From the NCBI GenBank assembly GCA_017407325.1, contig JAFQWV010000018.1:1-45762 (forward strand): a stretch of 45,762 bases of DNA. Direction: 5' to 3'. The notes beneath the pieces were generated by a model, which was not told where the DNA came from, made no database searches, and saw only the letters and a program-made list of their open reading frames with translations. The stretch is from Clostridia bacterium. Its GTDB lineage: Bacteria; Bacillota; Clostridia; Christensenellales; Borkfalkiaceae. Made by a program: the position numbers and the translations under genes. Positions 1 through 8,362 of this stretch are shown piece after piece; the stretch's first letter is position 1; each line of letters starts with the position of its first letter.

Positions 1-1
1 A

Positions 2-79
2 AATAATCTTGTAGAAAAATCTGGCGTTGGAGCAAGTGGTTTATTAGTTATAAAAGAAAATCAAGTTGGAAATTATTAA
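2..79 (+). CDS. 3' end of an upstream gene (unrecognised)
   Basis: An open frame enters from the left edge and stops with TAA at 77-79. The last residues read SGVGASGLLVIKENQVGNY. Only 25 codons are visible, too few to assign a family. It lies 38 bp before the FAD oxidoreductase start, in the same direction, with no terminator hairpin in the gap, so it is probably the preceding gene of the same operon. That operon context suggests a cell-surface polysaccharide or envelope function, which is inference only. Confidence 0.55.
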   Translation, partial: NNLVEKSGVGASGLLVIKENQVGNY

Positions 80-117
80 GAAAATTTTTACATATATGAA
101 ACTACTCGGAGGAAAAA

Positions 118-1674
118 ATGAGTAAAATTTTAATTATCGGTGGTGGACCTGCAGGTCTTACAGCAGGTTACGAGTTATCAAAAAATAAGGATAACGAAGT
201 TATCATCTTAGAAGAAAGCCAAGTTTTAGGTGGTATTTCTCAAACCGTAAGATATAACGGTAACCGTATGGATATCGGCGGTCACAGATTTTTCTCGAAA
301 GACGACGTTATTATGAATTGGTGGAAGGACATGCTTCCCGTTCAAGGCGCACCGTCTTACGACGACAAAAAACTTGAAAGGGATTCTAAACTTTCTGAAG
401 GCGGTCCTGATCCTGAAACTCAAGACGAAGTTATGCTCGTCCGTCACAGAGTTTCAAGAATTTATTATAAAAAGCACTTCTTTGATTACCCAGTAACTAT
501 GAATTTCTCAACTATAAAAAATATGGGATTTTTCACTACCATCAGGGCTGGCTTTAGTTATATTTGGGCGTCGATTTTTAAAAAGAAGGAAACTTCGCTT
601 GAAAATTTCTATATTAACCGCTTTGGTAAAGTGCTTTACGGAATGTTCTTTGAAGGATATACTGAAAAGCTTTGGGGTAGACACCCAAGTGAAATTTCCG
701 CTGACTGGGGCGCGCAACGCGTTAAAGGTCTTTCTATTCGCGCGCTCATTAAAGATATTTTCGGAAAAATCTTTAAGAAAAAGAACAGAAAAGTTGAAAC
801 TTCTTTAATTGAAGAATTCTGGTATCCTAAATACGGACCAGGTCAGCTTTGGGAGCTTGTTGGAAAGCGCTTTGAAGAAAACGGTGGTAAAATTTTACAC
901 GGTCACAAGGTTAAAGGGATTAATCTCGACGGTAAAAAAATTACTTCTCTTGTTTGCGAAACAGAAACTGGTGAAGTAACTTTTGAAGCAGACAATATCA
1001 TTTCTTCAATGCCAATTAACGATTTAGTTGCTTCAATTAACGCAGAAGTTCCTGAAGATATTTCTCGTATCGCTAAAGGTCTTCCTTTCCGTGATTTCGT
1101 AACGGTTGGACTTTTAGTAGACAAGCTAAAGCTTGTAAACAAAACTAAAATTAAGACTTTAGGCGATATCGTTCCAGACTGCTGGATTTACGTTCAAGAT
1201 ACGGGCGTAAAGCTTGGTAGAATTCAAATTTTTAACAACTGGTCACCGTACATGGTTAAAAATCCTGACGAAACCGTTTGGATTGGTCTTGAATATTTCT
1301 GCACGGAAGGTGACGAGTTCTGGAATATGTCAGAAAGTGACACCGTTACTCAAGCTATTAGCGAACTTAAAAAGATTGGTGTTATCGCTGAAGATACTAA
1401 GGTTCTCGACAGCCACCGTGAAAAGATTAAAAAGGCATATCCTGCATACTTTGATACTTATAACGAGTTCGATAAACTTCAAACGTATCTTAACGAGTTT
1501 GAAAATATTTATTTCGTTGGTAGAAACGGTCAACACCGTTATAATAATATGGACCACTCAATGCTTACTGCAATTAACGCTGCCGAAATTATTGAAAAAG
1601 GTGGCGATAAGTCAACTATTTGGTCGGTAAATACCGAAAAGAGTTATCACGAGAGTAAAGAAGAAAACAAATGA
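118..1674 (+). CDS. FAD-dependent oxidoreductase, amine-oxidase/UDP-galactopyranose-mutase-like
   Basis: A 518-residue cytoplasmic flavoprotein. The N-terminus has the dinucleotide-binding loop [10 protein letters not shown] (about residues 8-17), followed by an acidic residue ending the second strand (ILEE). A GGHRFF motif lies near residue 55. Near the C-terminus, [16 protein letters not shown] resembles the FAD-contacting end of NAD(P)-binding amine-oxidase and UDP-galactopyranose-mutase relatives. In Bacillota such proteins usually sit in polysaccharide or lipid-linked sugar clusters, which fits the GT-C-like gene that follows. The start is well supported by a GGAGGA ribosome site at 108-113. 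The stop overlaps the next start by 4 bp (ATGA), implying translational coupling. The exact substrate cannot be read from sequence; another FAD-dependent desaturase or isomerase activity is possible. Confidence 0.85.
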   Translation: MSKILIIGGGPAGLTAGYELSKNKDNEVIILEESQVLGGISQTVRYNGNRMDIGGHRFFSKDDVIMNWWKDMLPVQGAPSYDDKKLERDSKLSEGGPDPETQDEVMLVRHRVSRIYYKKHFFDYPVTMNFSTIKNMGFFTTIRAGFSYIWASIFKKKETSLENFYINRFGKVLYGMFFEGYTEKLWGRHPSEISADWGAQRVKGLSIRALIKDIFGKIFKKKNRKVETSLIEEFWYPKYGPGQLWELVGKRFEENGGKILHGHKVKGINLDGKKITSLVCETETGEVTFEADNIISSMPINDLVASINAEVPEDISRIAKGLPFRDFVTVGLLVDKLKLVNKTKIKTLGDIVPDCWIYVQDTGVKLGRIQIFNNWSPYMVKNPDETVWIGLEYFCTEGDEFWNMSESDTVTQAISELKKIGVIAEDTKVLDSHREKIKKAYPAYFDTYNEFDKLQTYLNEFENIYFVGRNGQHRYNNMDHSMLTAINAAEIIEKGGDKSTIWSVNTEKSYHESKEENK

Positions 1675-3446
1675 GTTTAAGTCGTTATTTTAAATGCGAA
1701 AAACAAAATTATTCTGAATTTGTAAAAAAACACGCAATATTATTATCTTTTATATTGTGCGTGTTTTTTTCCACGTTCTCTTTTATGCGACAAGAATCGT
1801 TCGATCCGGGCAATTTATTTATCGCAACTTCTGTATTTTGTGTTCTATCTACTTTTGTTGCTTTTTATATCCATAAAAGGTTTTCGCTTAATAACGTATT
1901 TTCAACTATAATTTGTATTGTACTTTGCATTGCAAGTTGGGGGTGGCTTGTTGGACTTCATAAAACTGAGACGCGTGCAGTATACTTATTTATCACTTGT
2001 TTCGCGCTGATACTAGTGTATTACACGTATTTGGTTTTGACTAAGAAAGCGACCGTTGAAAATACGCTTTTAGTGTTGTTCCTAATCGGTTTTTTGTTAA
2101 GACTGACTTACGTGTTATCCACTTCAATTTACGAGCGTCAGCACGATTTTTACGGCTTTTATGGCGAGCAGGTTTTAAGCGACAATAACTGTGACGGACA
2201 CGGTGGTTATATAAGTTATTTCTTTTACAGCAATTTTAAACTGCCGAACTTTGACCCAACTTTAAGAGATCAATTTTACCATCCACCACTTCATTATTTT
2301 ATATGTGCACTTTGGTGGAAAGCGCAGTCTCTTCTTGGTATAGCTGACGGCTACGCTCAAGAAAATATCCAAACGTTAACTCTCTTTTATTCTTCAGTTT
2401 GTATGATAGTAACTTTAAAAACTTTGGATATGTTTAAAGTTTCGGGAGTGGGGAAGGTTATAGCCTTTTCAGTAATGGCGTTCCATCCGACGTTTATTAT
2501 TTTTTCAGGTAGCATTAACAACGATATTTTATCAATAACGTTTATGCTTTCAGCATTCTATTTTGCGCTTAAGTGGTATAATTCAGATAAACTGAAAGAC
2601 ATTTTAATTTGTGGACTTTTAATAGGTCTTGGTATGATGACAAAGCTTTCGGCGTATATGATTTGTATCCCGATAGCTGTGGTTTTCTTGGTAAGGTTTT
2701 TTAAGGATATAAAAGTCAATCAAGAAGAAAGCGTTAAGAAATATTCGATTAATTTCGGATTGTTTTTAATTGTTTGTGCTCCGATTGCGTTATTTTGGTC
2801 GGCAAGAAATTTGATAAACTATCAAGTTCCTATTGCATATGTTCAACGCCTTCCTGACGATAGTTGGCAATACGTTGGAAATTATTCGTTTATAGAAAGA
2901 ATTTTTATGATTCAACCGAAAGAATACGCAGGTTATTACAGTGTGTTTGATCAGTGGGTAAGTAAAGGTGATAAGCTTTATAACGAGTTCAATCCTATGG
3001 TTTCTCTTTTAAAGACGTCACTTTTTGGCGAATACCTTAACTCGCACTCGTATCCAGCGATAAAAGGCTTTGCTGACGTTTTGTTTTGGTCGAATTTACT
3101 TGTTGTTATACTTTCAGTCGTCGCGCTTATTTATATGCTTGTAAATGCAGTAAAGTATAAAGAAAATTTGATGTTTAAAGTTGCTTTAGCCGTGCTATAT
3201 TTCTCAACCTTGATTTTTTATTATATATTCTGTTTTACTCATCCACATCACTGCACAATGAATATTAGATACGTAAGTCCGTTAATTTTTGCAGGTGCAA
3301 TAGTTTTAGGGATAGCAATTGACGATTTAAAACGTATAAATAATATAAAAGTTAAAAAAGCGTTAGAACTTACTAGTGGAATAACAGTTGCGATTTTTGC
3401 AATGTTCTCAACTTTAACTTATTTATTAATCGCAGGTTCTGTATAA
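1671..3446 (+). CDS. Polytopic GT-C / family 39-like glycosyltransferase
   Basis: A 591-residue integral membrane protein with roughly ten or more hydrophobic segments. After the first helices comes a long extracytoplasmic loop (about residues 150-215) with acidic residues and an HPPLHY motif before the next helix. This layout is typical of GT-C enzymes (PMT/ArnT/family 39-like) that move a sugar from a polyprenyl-phosphate donor. The gene overlaps the flavoprotein gene by 4 bp, so the pair is one unit, possibly making and transferring an unusual sugar. It ends next to the left arm of a split terminator (3448-3466). Acceptor and donor cannot be predicted. It could instead be a non-enzymatic relative of the same membrane fold. 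Confidence 0.75.
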   Translation: MSLSRYFKCEKQNYSEFVKKHAILLSFILCVFFSTFSFMRQESFDPGNLFIATSVFCVLSTFVAFYIHKRFSLNNVFSTIICIVLCIASWGWLVGLHKTETRAVYLFITCFALILVYYTYLVLTKKATVENTLLVLFLIGFLLRLTYVLSTSIYERQHDFYGFYGEQVLSDNNCDGHGGYISYFFYSNFKLPNFDPTLRDQFYHPPLHYFICALWWKAQSLLGIADGYAQENIQTLTLFYSSVCMIVTLKTLDMFKVSGVGKVIAFSVMAFHPTFIIFSGSINNDILSITFMLSAFYFALKWYNSDKLKDILICGLLIGLGMMTKLSAYMICIPIAVVFLVRFFKDIKVNQEESVKKYSINFGLFLIVCAPIALFWSARNLINYQVPIAYVQRLPDDSWQYVGNYSFIERIFMIQPKEYAGYYSVFDQWVSKGDKLYNEFNPMVSLLKTSLFGEYLNSHSYPAIKGFADVLFWSNLLVVILSVVALIYMLVNAVKYKENLMFKVALAVLYFSTLIFYYIFCFTHPHHCTMNIRYVSPLIFAGAIVLGIAIDDLKRINNIKVKKALELTSGITVAIFAMFSTLTYLLIAGSV

Positions 3447-3495
3447 TAAAAAATCGACCATAAGTGTTTTTCATATAGGTTTTTTCAGACAACAT

Positions 3496-3526
3496 AAAGG
3501 GATAGCAAAGTTTTGCTATCCCTTTT
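3496..3526 (-). terminator. Rho-independent terminator of the 3538-3948 gene
   Basis: Arms AAAGGGATAGCAAA (3496-3509) and TTTGCTATCCCTTT (3512-3525) form a strong stem with a minimal loop, A-rich on one side and T-rich on the other. It lies just downstream of the minus-strand stop at 3538 and inside the putative inserted segment, so the cassette brings its own terminator. Confidence 0.8.
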
Positions 3527-3537
3527 AATAAGACTAA

Positions 3538-3948
3538 CTATTTATTCTCATCATTTTCATTAGTTGTTTCAATATAGTAAATATGTGGCGTTGGTTCATT
3601 TTCTGCAAATTGTTTATAATATGAAAGTTCTTTCTCTCTTTTTTCTTTCTTTAAGCGTTTAGTTCTCGAGAACAATCCTATTAAAATATGTATTAATATA
3701 ACAACGTTTCCTACAACAAGAAATATGATACCGTAAGTTTTAAAGGGTTGAACATCGGTAACCCAAAAACAACCGATGATAATAAGCAATAATGAAATAA
3801 AAGAAACAATAAGACACGATATTTTTAATAAATTTTCTTGCCACTTTTTCAAATTTTTTCCATCAACAAAACTTTCAACCAAATCAGAATAAGCTAAATA
3901 TAGTGGCTCGAAAATAATATGTAATAAAATTTCTAATAAAAATTCCAT
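3538..3948 (-). CDS. Small membrane protein of unknown function (inserted cassette)
   Basis: 136 residues. An amphipathic N-terminal stretch (LLEILLHIIFEPLYLAY) precedes two clear membrane helices (about residues 43-63 and 73-95). A basic RTKRLKKEKREKE segment and an acidic cytoplasmic tail (TNENDENK) follow. I do not recognise a family. The ribosome site AAGGAG lies 5 bases upstream of the ATG. Only about 15-20 bp of upstream DNA fall inside the putative insertion and no promoter is visible there, so transcription probably arrives by readthrough from the flavoprotein gene at 4002-4700, whose terminator the insertion appears to have split. The helix-rich, charged-tail form is compatible with many small accessory proteins, so no function is proposed. 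Confidence 0.75.
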   Translation of the reverse strand: MEFLLEILLHIIFEPLYLAYSDLVESFVDGKNLKKWQENLLKISCLIVSFISLLLIIIGCFWVTDVQPFKTYGIIFLVVGNVVILIHILIGLFSRTKRLKKEKREKELSYYKQFAENEPTPHIYYIETTNENDENK

Positions 3949-4001
3949 AGATACTCCTTAAGAGTGTTGCCACTAATGGTCGATTTTTTGTTTATATAAT
4001 T

Positions 4002-4700
4002 TTAGTTGTCGGTGTCTGAGTTTGGGGTTACGTTTGAGTTAACGCTTTCGATATAAATATCGGTAGGGAGCATAGGCTCGGCAAGTTTTTCGTGTGTTTC
4101 GCGCAAAATGTGTCCAAACTCTACAAACTCTTTACCAGCTTTTTCAATCGTTTTTAAATATTCGTTAGCAACCGTTTGTGCGCCTGTAATATTAAAAAGT
4201 TTGTTTTCTGAACAAAGAATCATTTCGATATCTTCGCCAAACATATGTTTAAATTGGAATTTAATCGCGTCAAAACAGTTATCTGCCTCAGGTAGTGGAC
4301 TGCCGGAGATAAGAACGTGCTTTGCATTAAACGCATCAATCGCCGGATATGATTTTGATCCGTCAGAAAGTTCGACGATTTCCGGTGCTAAAAGCGAAGT
4401 CATTCTATCAAGCAACGCTTTCATAGTTGATGGAACTGAATAGCAAAATAGTGGAGTTGACCAAATAATTACGTCGCTATCTTTCATTTTACGTAAAATT
4501 TTATGCATATCGTCATTTACACAGCACTTTCTAGATTCTTTTTTCCAACATTTATAACAACCTAAGCAAGGACGGATATCACAGTTTATAGTGTCAATTT
4601 CTTTTGCTTTTACATCCATACCACTTACAAAAGTTTTTGTAAGCTTAAGCGTTTCGCTATTTTTTGATTTTGGCGAACCGTTTATAATTAATACTTTCAT
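4002..4700 (-). CDS. Flavodoxin-fold NAD(P)H-dependent oxidoreductase with cysteine cluster
   Basis: 232 residues. The N-terminus MKVLIINGSPKSKNSETLKL carries the phosphate-binding loop GSPKSKNS of the NADPH-dependent FMN reductase / flavodoxin_2 fold. Around residues 42-57 lies a compact cysteine motif, CDIRPCLGCYKCWKK followed by KCC, as seen in iron-sulfur flavoproteins and related reductases of anaerobes. The next flavin-binding segment is WSTPLFCYSVPSTMKALLDR. It is probably a cytoplasmic FMN protein, perhaps with an Fe-S cluster, passing electrons to small molecules. A consensus promoter (4736-4764) and an AGGGGG ribosome site lie upstream. The last 20 or so residues are poorly conserved in appearance. 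Substrate is unknown. Confidence 0.85.
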   Translation of the reverse strand: MKVLIINGSPKSKNSETLKLTKTFVSGMDVKAKEIDTINCDIRPCLGCYKCWKKESRKCCVNDDMHKILRKMKDSDVIIWSTPLFCYSVPSTMKALLDRMTSLLAPEIVELSDGSKSYPAIDAFNAKHVLISGSPLPEADNCFDAIKFQFKHMFGEDIEMILCSENKLFNITGAQTVANEYLKTIEKAGKEFVEFGHILRETHEKLAEPMLPTDIYIESVNSNVTPNSDTDN

Positions 4701-4735
4701 AATTCCCCCTGAAAAAGTATATTTTTCTTATGTTT

Positions 4736-4764
4736 ATTATATAAAAAAACATAGTTTTTTTCAA
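4736..4764 (-). promoter_or_regulatory. SigA promoter for the flavin reductase gene
   Basis: Read on the minus strand: TTGAAA (4764-4759), a 17-bp spacer and TATAAT (4741-4736). The -10 lies about 35 bp upstream of the start codon at 4700. Confidence 0.75.
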
Positions 4765-4779
4765 GCGATTTTAAGTAAT

Positions 4780-4826
4780 TATTTTTAATAAAAATAAAAG
4801 TGGCGATATCAATTCGATATCGCCAC
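4780..4826 (-). terminator. Terminator of the F420-ligase-like gene
   Basis: On the minus strand, GTGGCGATATCG and GATATCGCCAC pair around a short AATT loop and are followed by a T-rich run (4799-4780). It begins 9 bp after the stop at 4835. The pairing is almost perfect. Confidence 0.85.
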
Positions 4827-4834
4827 GAGTTTAT

Positions 4835-6007
4835 TTACATAGAGAAGTTTTTGAAGTAGTTTTGAATGAGAATAATAGGTGTACCTTTGTCACCGCTGCC
4901 ACTTGTAAGGTCCGCTAGACTTGCAAGTAAGTCAGTAATCTGACGTGGGGTTGTTCCTTGGCTCTTCATATTGTTAACCAAATCGTCTTCTTTAGAACGG
5001 ATAGCTTGTTTCATTGCTTCAATCGCTTCTTCACCAGAAAGATTAGCAAGATCGTTATCTGCAAGATATTTAAGCTTAATTTCGTTTGGTTTACCCTTTA
5101 GACCTTCTGTGAATGCAGGGGAAGCAACAGGGTCAGCAAGCTCCCAAATACCACCAACAGGGTCTTTAAATGCGCCGTCGCCATAAACCATACATTCGAT
5201 TAATTTACCAGTACGTTTTTGTAATTCTTTTTGAAGCTCTTCAACAAATTTTTGTGCATCTCTTGGGAAAAGTTTAACGCTATTTTCAGTTGCAAGGTTG
5301 CTGCCTAGTACGCCATAGCTTGGATTAAAACCACTGCCGTCAACTGAAGACGTTAAAATTTCGTCAAGTGAAACAACTTTTTCAGCACCAGCGTTTAAAA
5401 GAATTTTTTTCGTTCTTTTTCTGCTGTGAATATCTGCGTTAATTACAAATTTAGTGTGCTTTAAAATCTCTGTTGGGTTATTTGCCAAAATTACTTCGCA
5501 ATTTCCCATTTCTTTATAATATTGAATATAATCAACACCAGTGAAAGTGTGGCGAACGTCACCAAAGATTTTATAAAACTCATCAGAAGTGAAAACGTCG
5601 CTGTACGGGTTTACGTTCTTTTCTAAGATTTGTTCCATAGAAACGAAACTGTTACCAACTTCGTCAGATGGATAAGAGAGCATAATAACGAGTTTTTTAA
5701 CGCCTTTTGCAATTCCTTTTAAAATCATTGAAAAACGGTTTCTCGATAAAATTGGGAATATAAGTCCGACCGTGTTATCGCCAAATTTGTTTGAAACGTC
5801 TTTAGCGATTTGTTCAACAGTTGCGTAGTTGCCTTGTGAGCGAGCAAGAACTGCTTCAGTTACTGCAACGACGTCTTTGTCCTGAAGTTCGAAACCACCG
5901 TTTTTTGATGCGTTTACAACGCAATCTGCGGTAATTTGAACTAAGTTATCGCCTTGTCTTATGATAGGCGCTCTGATACCTCTAGAAATAGTTCCTTGAT
6001 AATCCAT
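4835..6007 (-). CDS. Coenzyme F420-0:L-glutamate ligase-like protein
   Basis: 390 residues. The opening resembles the CofE / F420_ligase family: GIRAPIIRQGDNLVQITADCVV, then a run with DKDVVAVTEAVLARSQG (about residues 43-59). CofE adds glutamate to F420-0 using GTP, but this version is about 140 residues longer than archaeal CofE. Similar long proteins are widespread in Clostridia that are not known to make F420, so the true reaction may be another gamma-glutamyl ligation. No other cofactor F420 gene lies nearby. It is monocistronic, with its own promoter (6097-6125), an AAGGAG ribosome site and a terminator. An inverted repeat in the leader (6024-6045) may be regulatory. Confident on family, unsure on substrate. 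Confidence 0.8.
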   Translation of the reverse strand: MDYQGTISRGIRAPIIRQGDNLVQITADCVVNASKNGGFELQDKDVVAVTEAVLARSQGNYATVEQIAKDVSNKFGDNTVGLIFPILSRNRFSMILKGIAKGVKKLVIMLSYPSDEVGNSFVSMEQILEKNVNPYSDVFTSDEFYKIFGDVRHTFTGVDYIQYYKEMGNCEVILANNPTEILKHTKFVINADIHSRKRTKKILLNAGAEKVVSLDEILTSSVDGSGFNPSYGVLGSNLATENSVKLFPRDAQKFVEELQKELQKRTGKLIECMVYGDGAFKDPVGGIWELADPVASPAFTEGLKGKPNEIKLKYLADNDLANLSGEEAIEAMKQAIRSKEDDLVNNMKSQGTTPRQITDLLASLADLTSGSGDKGTPIILIQNYFKNFSM

Positions 6008-6023
6008 TTCTTTATACTCCTTA

Positions 6024-6125
6024 AAATTAACATGACAGTTAATTTCTATAAATTTTTACAAAATAGAACGAGAACTGAAAAAATCAATCCTTGAACATTA
6101 TATCAAAAGCGATTTTATTTTACAA
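6024..6125 (-). promoter_or_regulatory. Promoter plus leader inverted repeat of the F420-ligase-like gene
   Basis: On the minus strand TTGTAA (6125-6120), 17 bp and TATAAT (6102-6097) form a good promoter, leaving a leader of about 80 nt. In the leader, arms AAATTAAC and GTTAATTT (6024-6031, 6038-6045) enclose six bases just ahead of the AAGGAG ribosome site. This could be an operator or a small RNA hairpin limiting translation. The promoter is well supported; the role of the repeat is inference. Confidence 0.6.
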
Positions 6126-6253
6126 CTAAATTAAACGCACCGAGCCATATTTTTACATATATTTTTTTATCTAGTAAAAAACTAAATTCAAAATTTAATT
6201 TAAACGTGTATTTTAATATAAAAAATGCTTTTTTCATTTTTATTTAAAATAAT

Positions 6254-6299
6254 AAAAAAACGGCAACCCTAACTTTATCTAAAGTCAAAATCACCGTTT
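6254..6299 (-). terminator. Terminator of tRNA-Thr(CGT)
   Basis: Minus-strand arms AAACGGT and GCCGTTT with an inner ACTTTA/AAAGT helix, followed by a run of T (complement of 6254-6260), immediately downstream of the tRNA. Confidence 0.65.
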
Positions 6300-6303
6300 A
6301 ATT

Positions 6304-6379
6304 TGGAGCTACTGACCGGATTTGAACCGGTGACCTGCTGATTACGGGTCAGCTGCTCTACCAACTGAGCCACAGTAGC
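6304..6379 (-). tRNA. tRNA-Thr (anticodon CGT)
   Basis: 76 nt on the minus strand. Acceptor arms GCTACTG and CAGTAGC pair fully. The anticodon stem GCTGA/TCAGC holds the loop CCCGTAA, giving CGT for the ACG codon. The T arm ACCGG-TTCAAAT-CCGGT is canonical and CCA is encoded (6306-6304). It is divergent from a second threonine tRNA 165 bp away. Confidence 0.95.
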
Positions 6380-6392
6380 ACTAAGCCTTATA

Positions 6393-6421
6393 ATTGTAAC
6401 ACAAATTAATTATTATTGCAA
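6393..6421 (-). promoter_or_regulatory. Promoter of tRNA-Thr(CGT)
   Basis: On the minus strand TTGCAA (6421-6416), a 17-bp spacer and TACAAT (6398-6393), 14 bp from the tRNA 5' end. Confidence 0.75.
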
Positions 6422-6498
6422 CGATTTTTTATAAAAATTTTTAATCTATCATTTATTTTATTGAAATTTGAAAAATTTAAAATTAGCTGTCTTTTTTC

Positions 6499-6527
6499 TT
6501 GACTTTTAATTATTTTTAATATACAAT
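6499..6527 (+). promoter_or_regulatory. Promoter of tRNA-Thr(GGT)
   Basis: TTGACT (6499-6504), 17 bp, TACAAT (6522-6527), ending 16 bp before the tRNA. Confidence 0.8.
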
Positions 6528-6543
6528 TACAATGCTAATATGC

Positions 6544-6619
6544 GCTGATGTGGCACAGACGGTAGCGCACCGCCTTGGTAAGGCGGCGGTCACGGGTTCA
6601 AGTCCCGTCATCAGCTCCA
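6544..6619 (+). tRNA. tRNA-Thr (anticodon GGT)
   Basis: 76 nt. Acceptor GCTGATG pairs with CATCAGC; the anticodon loop TTGGTAA lies in a CCGCC/GGCGG stem, giving GGT. The T arm GGGTTCAAGTCCC is normal and CCA is encoded at 6617-6619. Confidence 0.95.
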
Positions 6620-6623
6620 TAGA

Positions 6624-6656
6624 AAAACGACAGGTAAAAGCCTGTCGTTTTTTTTT
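6624..6656 (+). terminator. Terminator of tRNA-Thr(GGT)
   Basis: AAAACGACAGG and CCTGTCGTTTT pair around TAAAAG and run into T residues. It starts 5 bp after the encoded CCA. Confidence 0.9.
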
Positions 6657-6980
6657 ATCCATTGTAAAGGAGTGATATGTCGTCACAAGTTTGATTGTAC
6701 GAGAAATTTTATCGTTTGATTTTTTATTTTAAGTTGTTTATATTTTTTATTTTTTTGAATTTTTACCTTATTTTTTATGCGATAATGAATAAATATACAA
6801 AAAACAATTTTACAAATTTTGCATAAATTTGATTATTGTATTAAAATTTATTAAAAAATTGATAAGTAATAAAATGTTAAAAATTGAAAAAACGCAAAAA
6901 AAGATTGTCAAGTTTATTAAAATGTAGTATAATGTATGAAATTATTAGTTGTAGTTATGTATTAACTATAATGTTTATTT
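6657..6980 (+). promoter_or_regulatory. Intergenic region with the trkH/ktrB promoter
   Basis: This 324-bp gap is very AT-rich. Its clear content is a promoter at 6905-6933: TTGTCA, 17 bp, TATAAT. The leader of about 40 nt has a weak TAGTTA/TAACTA hairpin (6952-6968) and no evident ribosome site before the ATG at 6981. A second TATAAT (6967-6972) sits 8 bp before the ATG but lacks a matching -35. I see no c-di-AMP riboswitch-like structure. Nothing else is recognised here. Confidence 0.6.
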
Positions 6981-8345
6981 ATGAAAGAAGAAAAGGTTAA
7001 AAGAAAAATAAAAATTAAAAAAAGGCTTTCGCCTTTCCAGATAATCGTATTAGGTTTCGTTGGGCTTGTATTGATTGGAACGCTACTACTTATGCTACCG
7101 TTTTCATCTACGGCAAGCGGTTTTGCAAGTTTTCAAGACGCGCTATTTACTGCAACGAGTGCCGTATGCGTTACGGGGCTAATTGTTAAAGATACCGCGA
7201 CGTATTGGACTTGGTTTGGACAACTTATAATTTTGATACTTATTCAAATAGGTGGTCTTGGCGTAGTTACGGTAGTAGTTGGCTTTGCGATGAGATTCGG
7301 TAGAAAAATCGGTCTTATGCAACGAAACACTATGCAGGCTGCAATTTCTGCCCCACAAGTTGGTGGTATAATGCGACTTACGAACTTTATCATAAGAACG
7401 ACTTTAATTATCGAGCTTATTGGTGCGGTTTGTTTAGCGCCGACAATGATAATGGAGTTTGGCTTTTTTGGTGGTGTGTGGCGTGCTATATTTACTTCGA
7501 TTTCAGCGTTTTGTAATGCTGGGTTTGACTTAATGGGTACTCGCGAGCAGTTTTCATCGCTCGTTTTGTTTAATTCTAATATCGTTGTTAATACGGTAAT
7601 TATGCTGCTTATCATAATAGGTGGTTTAGGTTTTTCGACTTGGGACGATATAAGAACGAATAAACTTAGAATTAAGCGTTACAGAATGCAAAGTAGAGTA
7701 ATACTTACTATGGTATTTTGGCTGATATTTATTCCTGCGGTATTCTTTTATTTTTATGAATTTTCCCGTCCCGTTTGGTCGGAGTTTAGTGTGTTAGATA
7801 AAATACTGGCGTCTCTTTTTCAAGCGGTAACACCAAGGACTGCAGGATTTAACACTGTTTCGCTTAGTGATATGAGTGAAACGTCACTTATCGTAATTAT
7901 CGTGCTAATGCTTATAGGTGGCGCACCGGGGTCAACTGCAGGTGGTATGAAAACTACGACCATTGCCGTTTTATTGGCTACTACTGCTTCAGTGTTTAGA
8001 AGAAGATCTGACGCAAATTGTTACGGTAGAAGAATAGCGGACGATACCGTTAAAAACGCATCAACCATACTTATGATGTATTTAGTGCTATTTTTTGTTT
8101 CAAGTGTTGCAATCGGCGCGATTGAAGGCCTTTCGATGATGGAATGTATGTTCGAAGTTGCGTCTGCAATAGGAACGGTAGGTCTTACTTTAGGTATAAC
8201 GACTTCACTTTCGATTTATTCGAAATTGATACTGATATTCTTAATGTTCTTTGGTCGTGTGGGTGGTTTAACGCTTATCTTTGCGACTTCAGGTAATAAG
8301 CAGGACGGCGCAAGGCTTCCTGCAGAAAGTATTAACGTTGGTTAA
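6981..8345 (+). CDS. ktrB: Potassium uptake channel subunit, TrkH/KtrB family
   Basis: 454 residues, the usual KtrB length. The protein forms the ion-conducting pore of a Ktr/Trk K+ uptake system in the plasma membrane. The four pore loops of the family are visible: ATSAVCVTGL (about 58-67), then SISAFCNAGF, TPRTAGFN and SAIGTVGLTLG, each carrying the filter glycine. A long intramembrane-gate-like stretch GGAPGSTAGGMKTTT lies between repeats three and four. A basic N-terminus (KVKRKIKIKKR) precedes the first helix. The gene is followed 17 bp later by its regulatory subunit. No clear ribosome site precedes the ATG, so either initiation is unusual or a start slightly downstream is used; the chosen ATG keeps the charged N-terminus. 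Naming it ktrB rather than trkH is based on length. Confidence 0.93.
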   Translation: MKEEKVKRKIKIKKRLSPFQIIVLGFVGLVLIGTLLLMLPFSSTASGFASFQDALFTATSAVCVTGLIVKDTATYWTWFGQLIILILIQIGGLGVVTVVVGFAMRFGRKIGLMQRNTMQAAISAPQVGGIMRLTNFIIRTTLIIELIGAVCLAPTMIMEFGFFGGVWRAIFTSISAFCNAGFDLMGTREQFSSLVLFNSNIVVNTVIMLLIIIGGLGFSTWDDIRTNKLRIKRYRMQSRVILTMVFWLIFIPAVFFYFYEFSRPVWSEFSVLDKILASLFQAVTPRTAGFNTVSLSDMSETSLIVIIVLMLIGGAPGSTAGGMKTTTIAVLLATTASVFRRRSDANCYGRRIADDTVKNASTILMMYLVLFFVSSVAIGAIEGLSMMECMFEVASAIGTVGLTLGITTSLSIYSKLILIFLMFFGRVGGLTLIFATSGNKQDGARLPAESINVG

Positions 8346-8362
8346 AATTTAAAAGGTGATTT

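Larger units (their letters stand above)
3448..3989. repeat. Two 19-bp inverted arms flanking the 3538-3948 gene (split bidirectional terminator)
   Basis: Left arm 3448-3466 reads AAAAAATCGACCATAAGTG. Right arm 3971-3989 is its reverse complement with one mismatch. The left arm follows a + strand stop by one base; the right arm lies 12 bp past the end of a minus-strand gene. That is where a shared terminator between convergent genes belongs. The hexamer AGTGTT occurs at 3463-3468 and again at 3963-3968. Deleting the 500 bp between these copies joins the arms through a TTGC tetraloop into one A-stem-T hairpin. The direct hexamer looks like a target duplication or a microhomology joint. Alternatively the arms are terminal repeats of a small mobile element. 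Confidence 0.7.
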
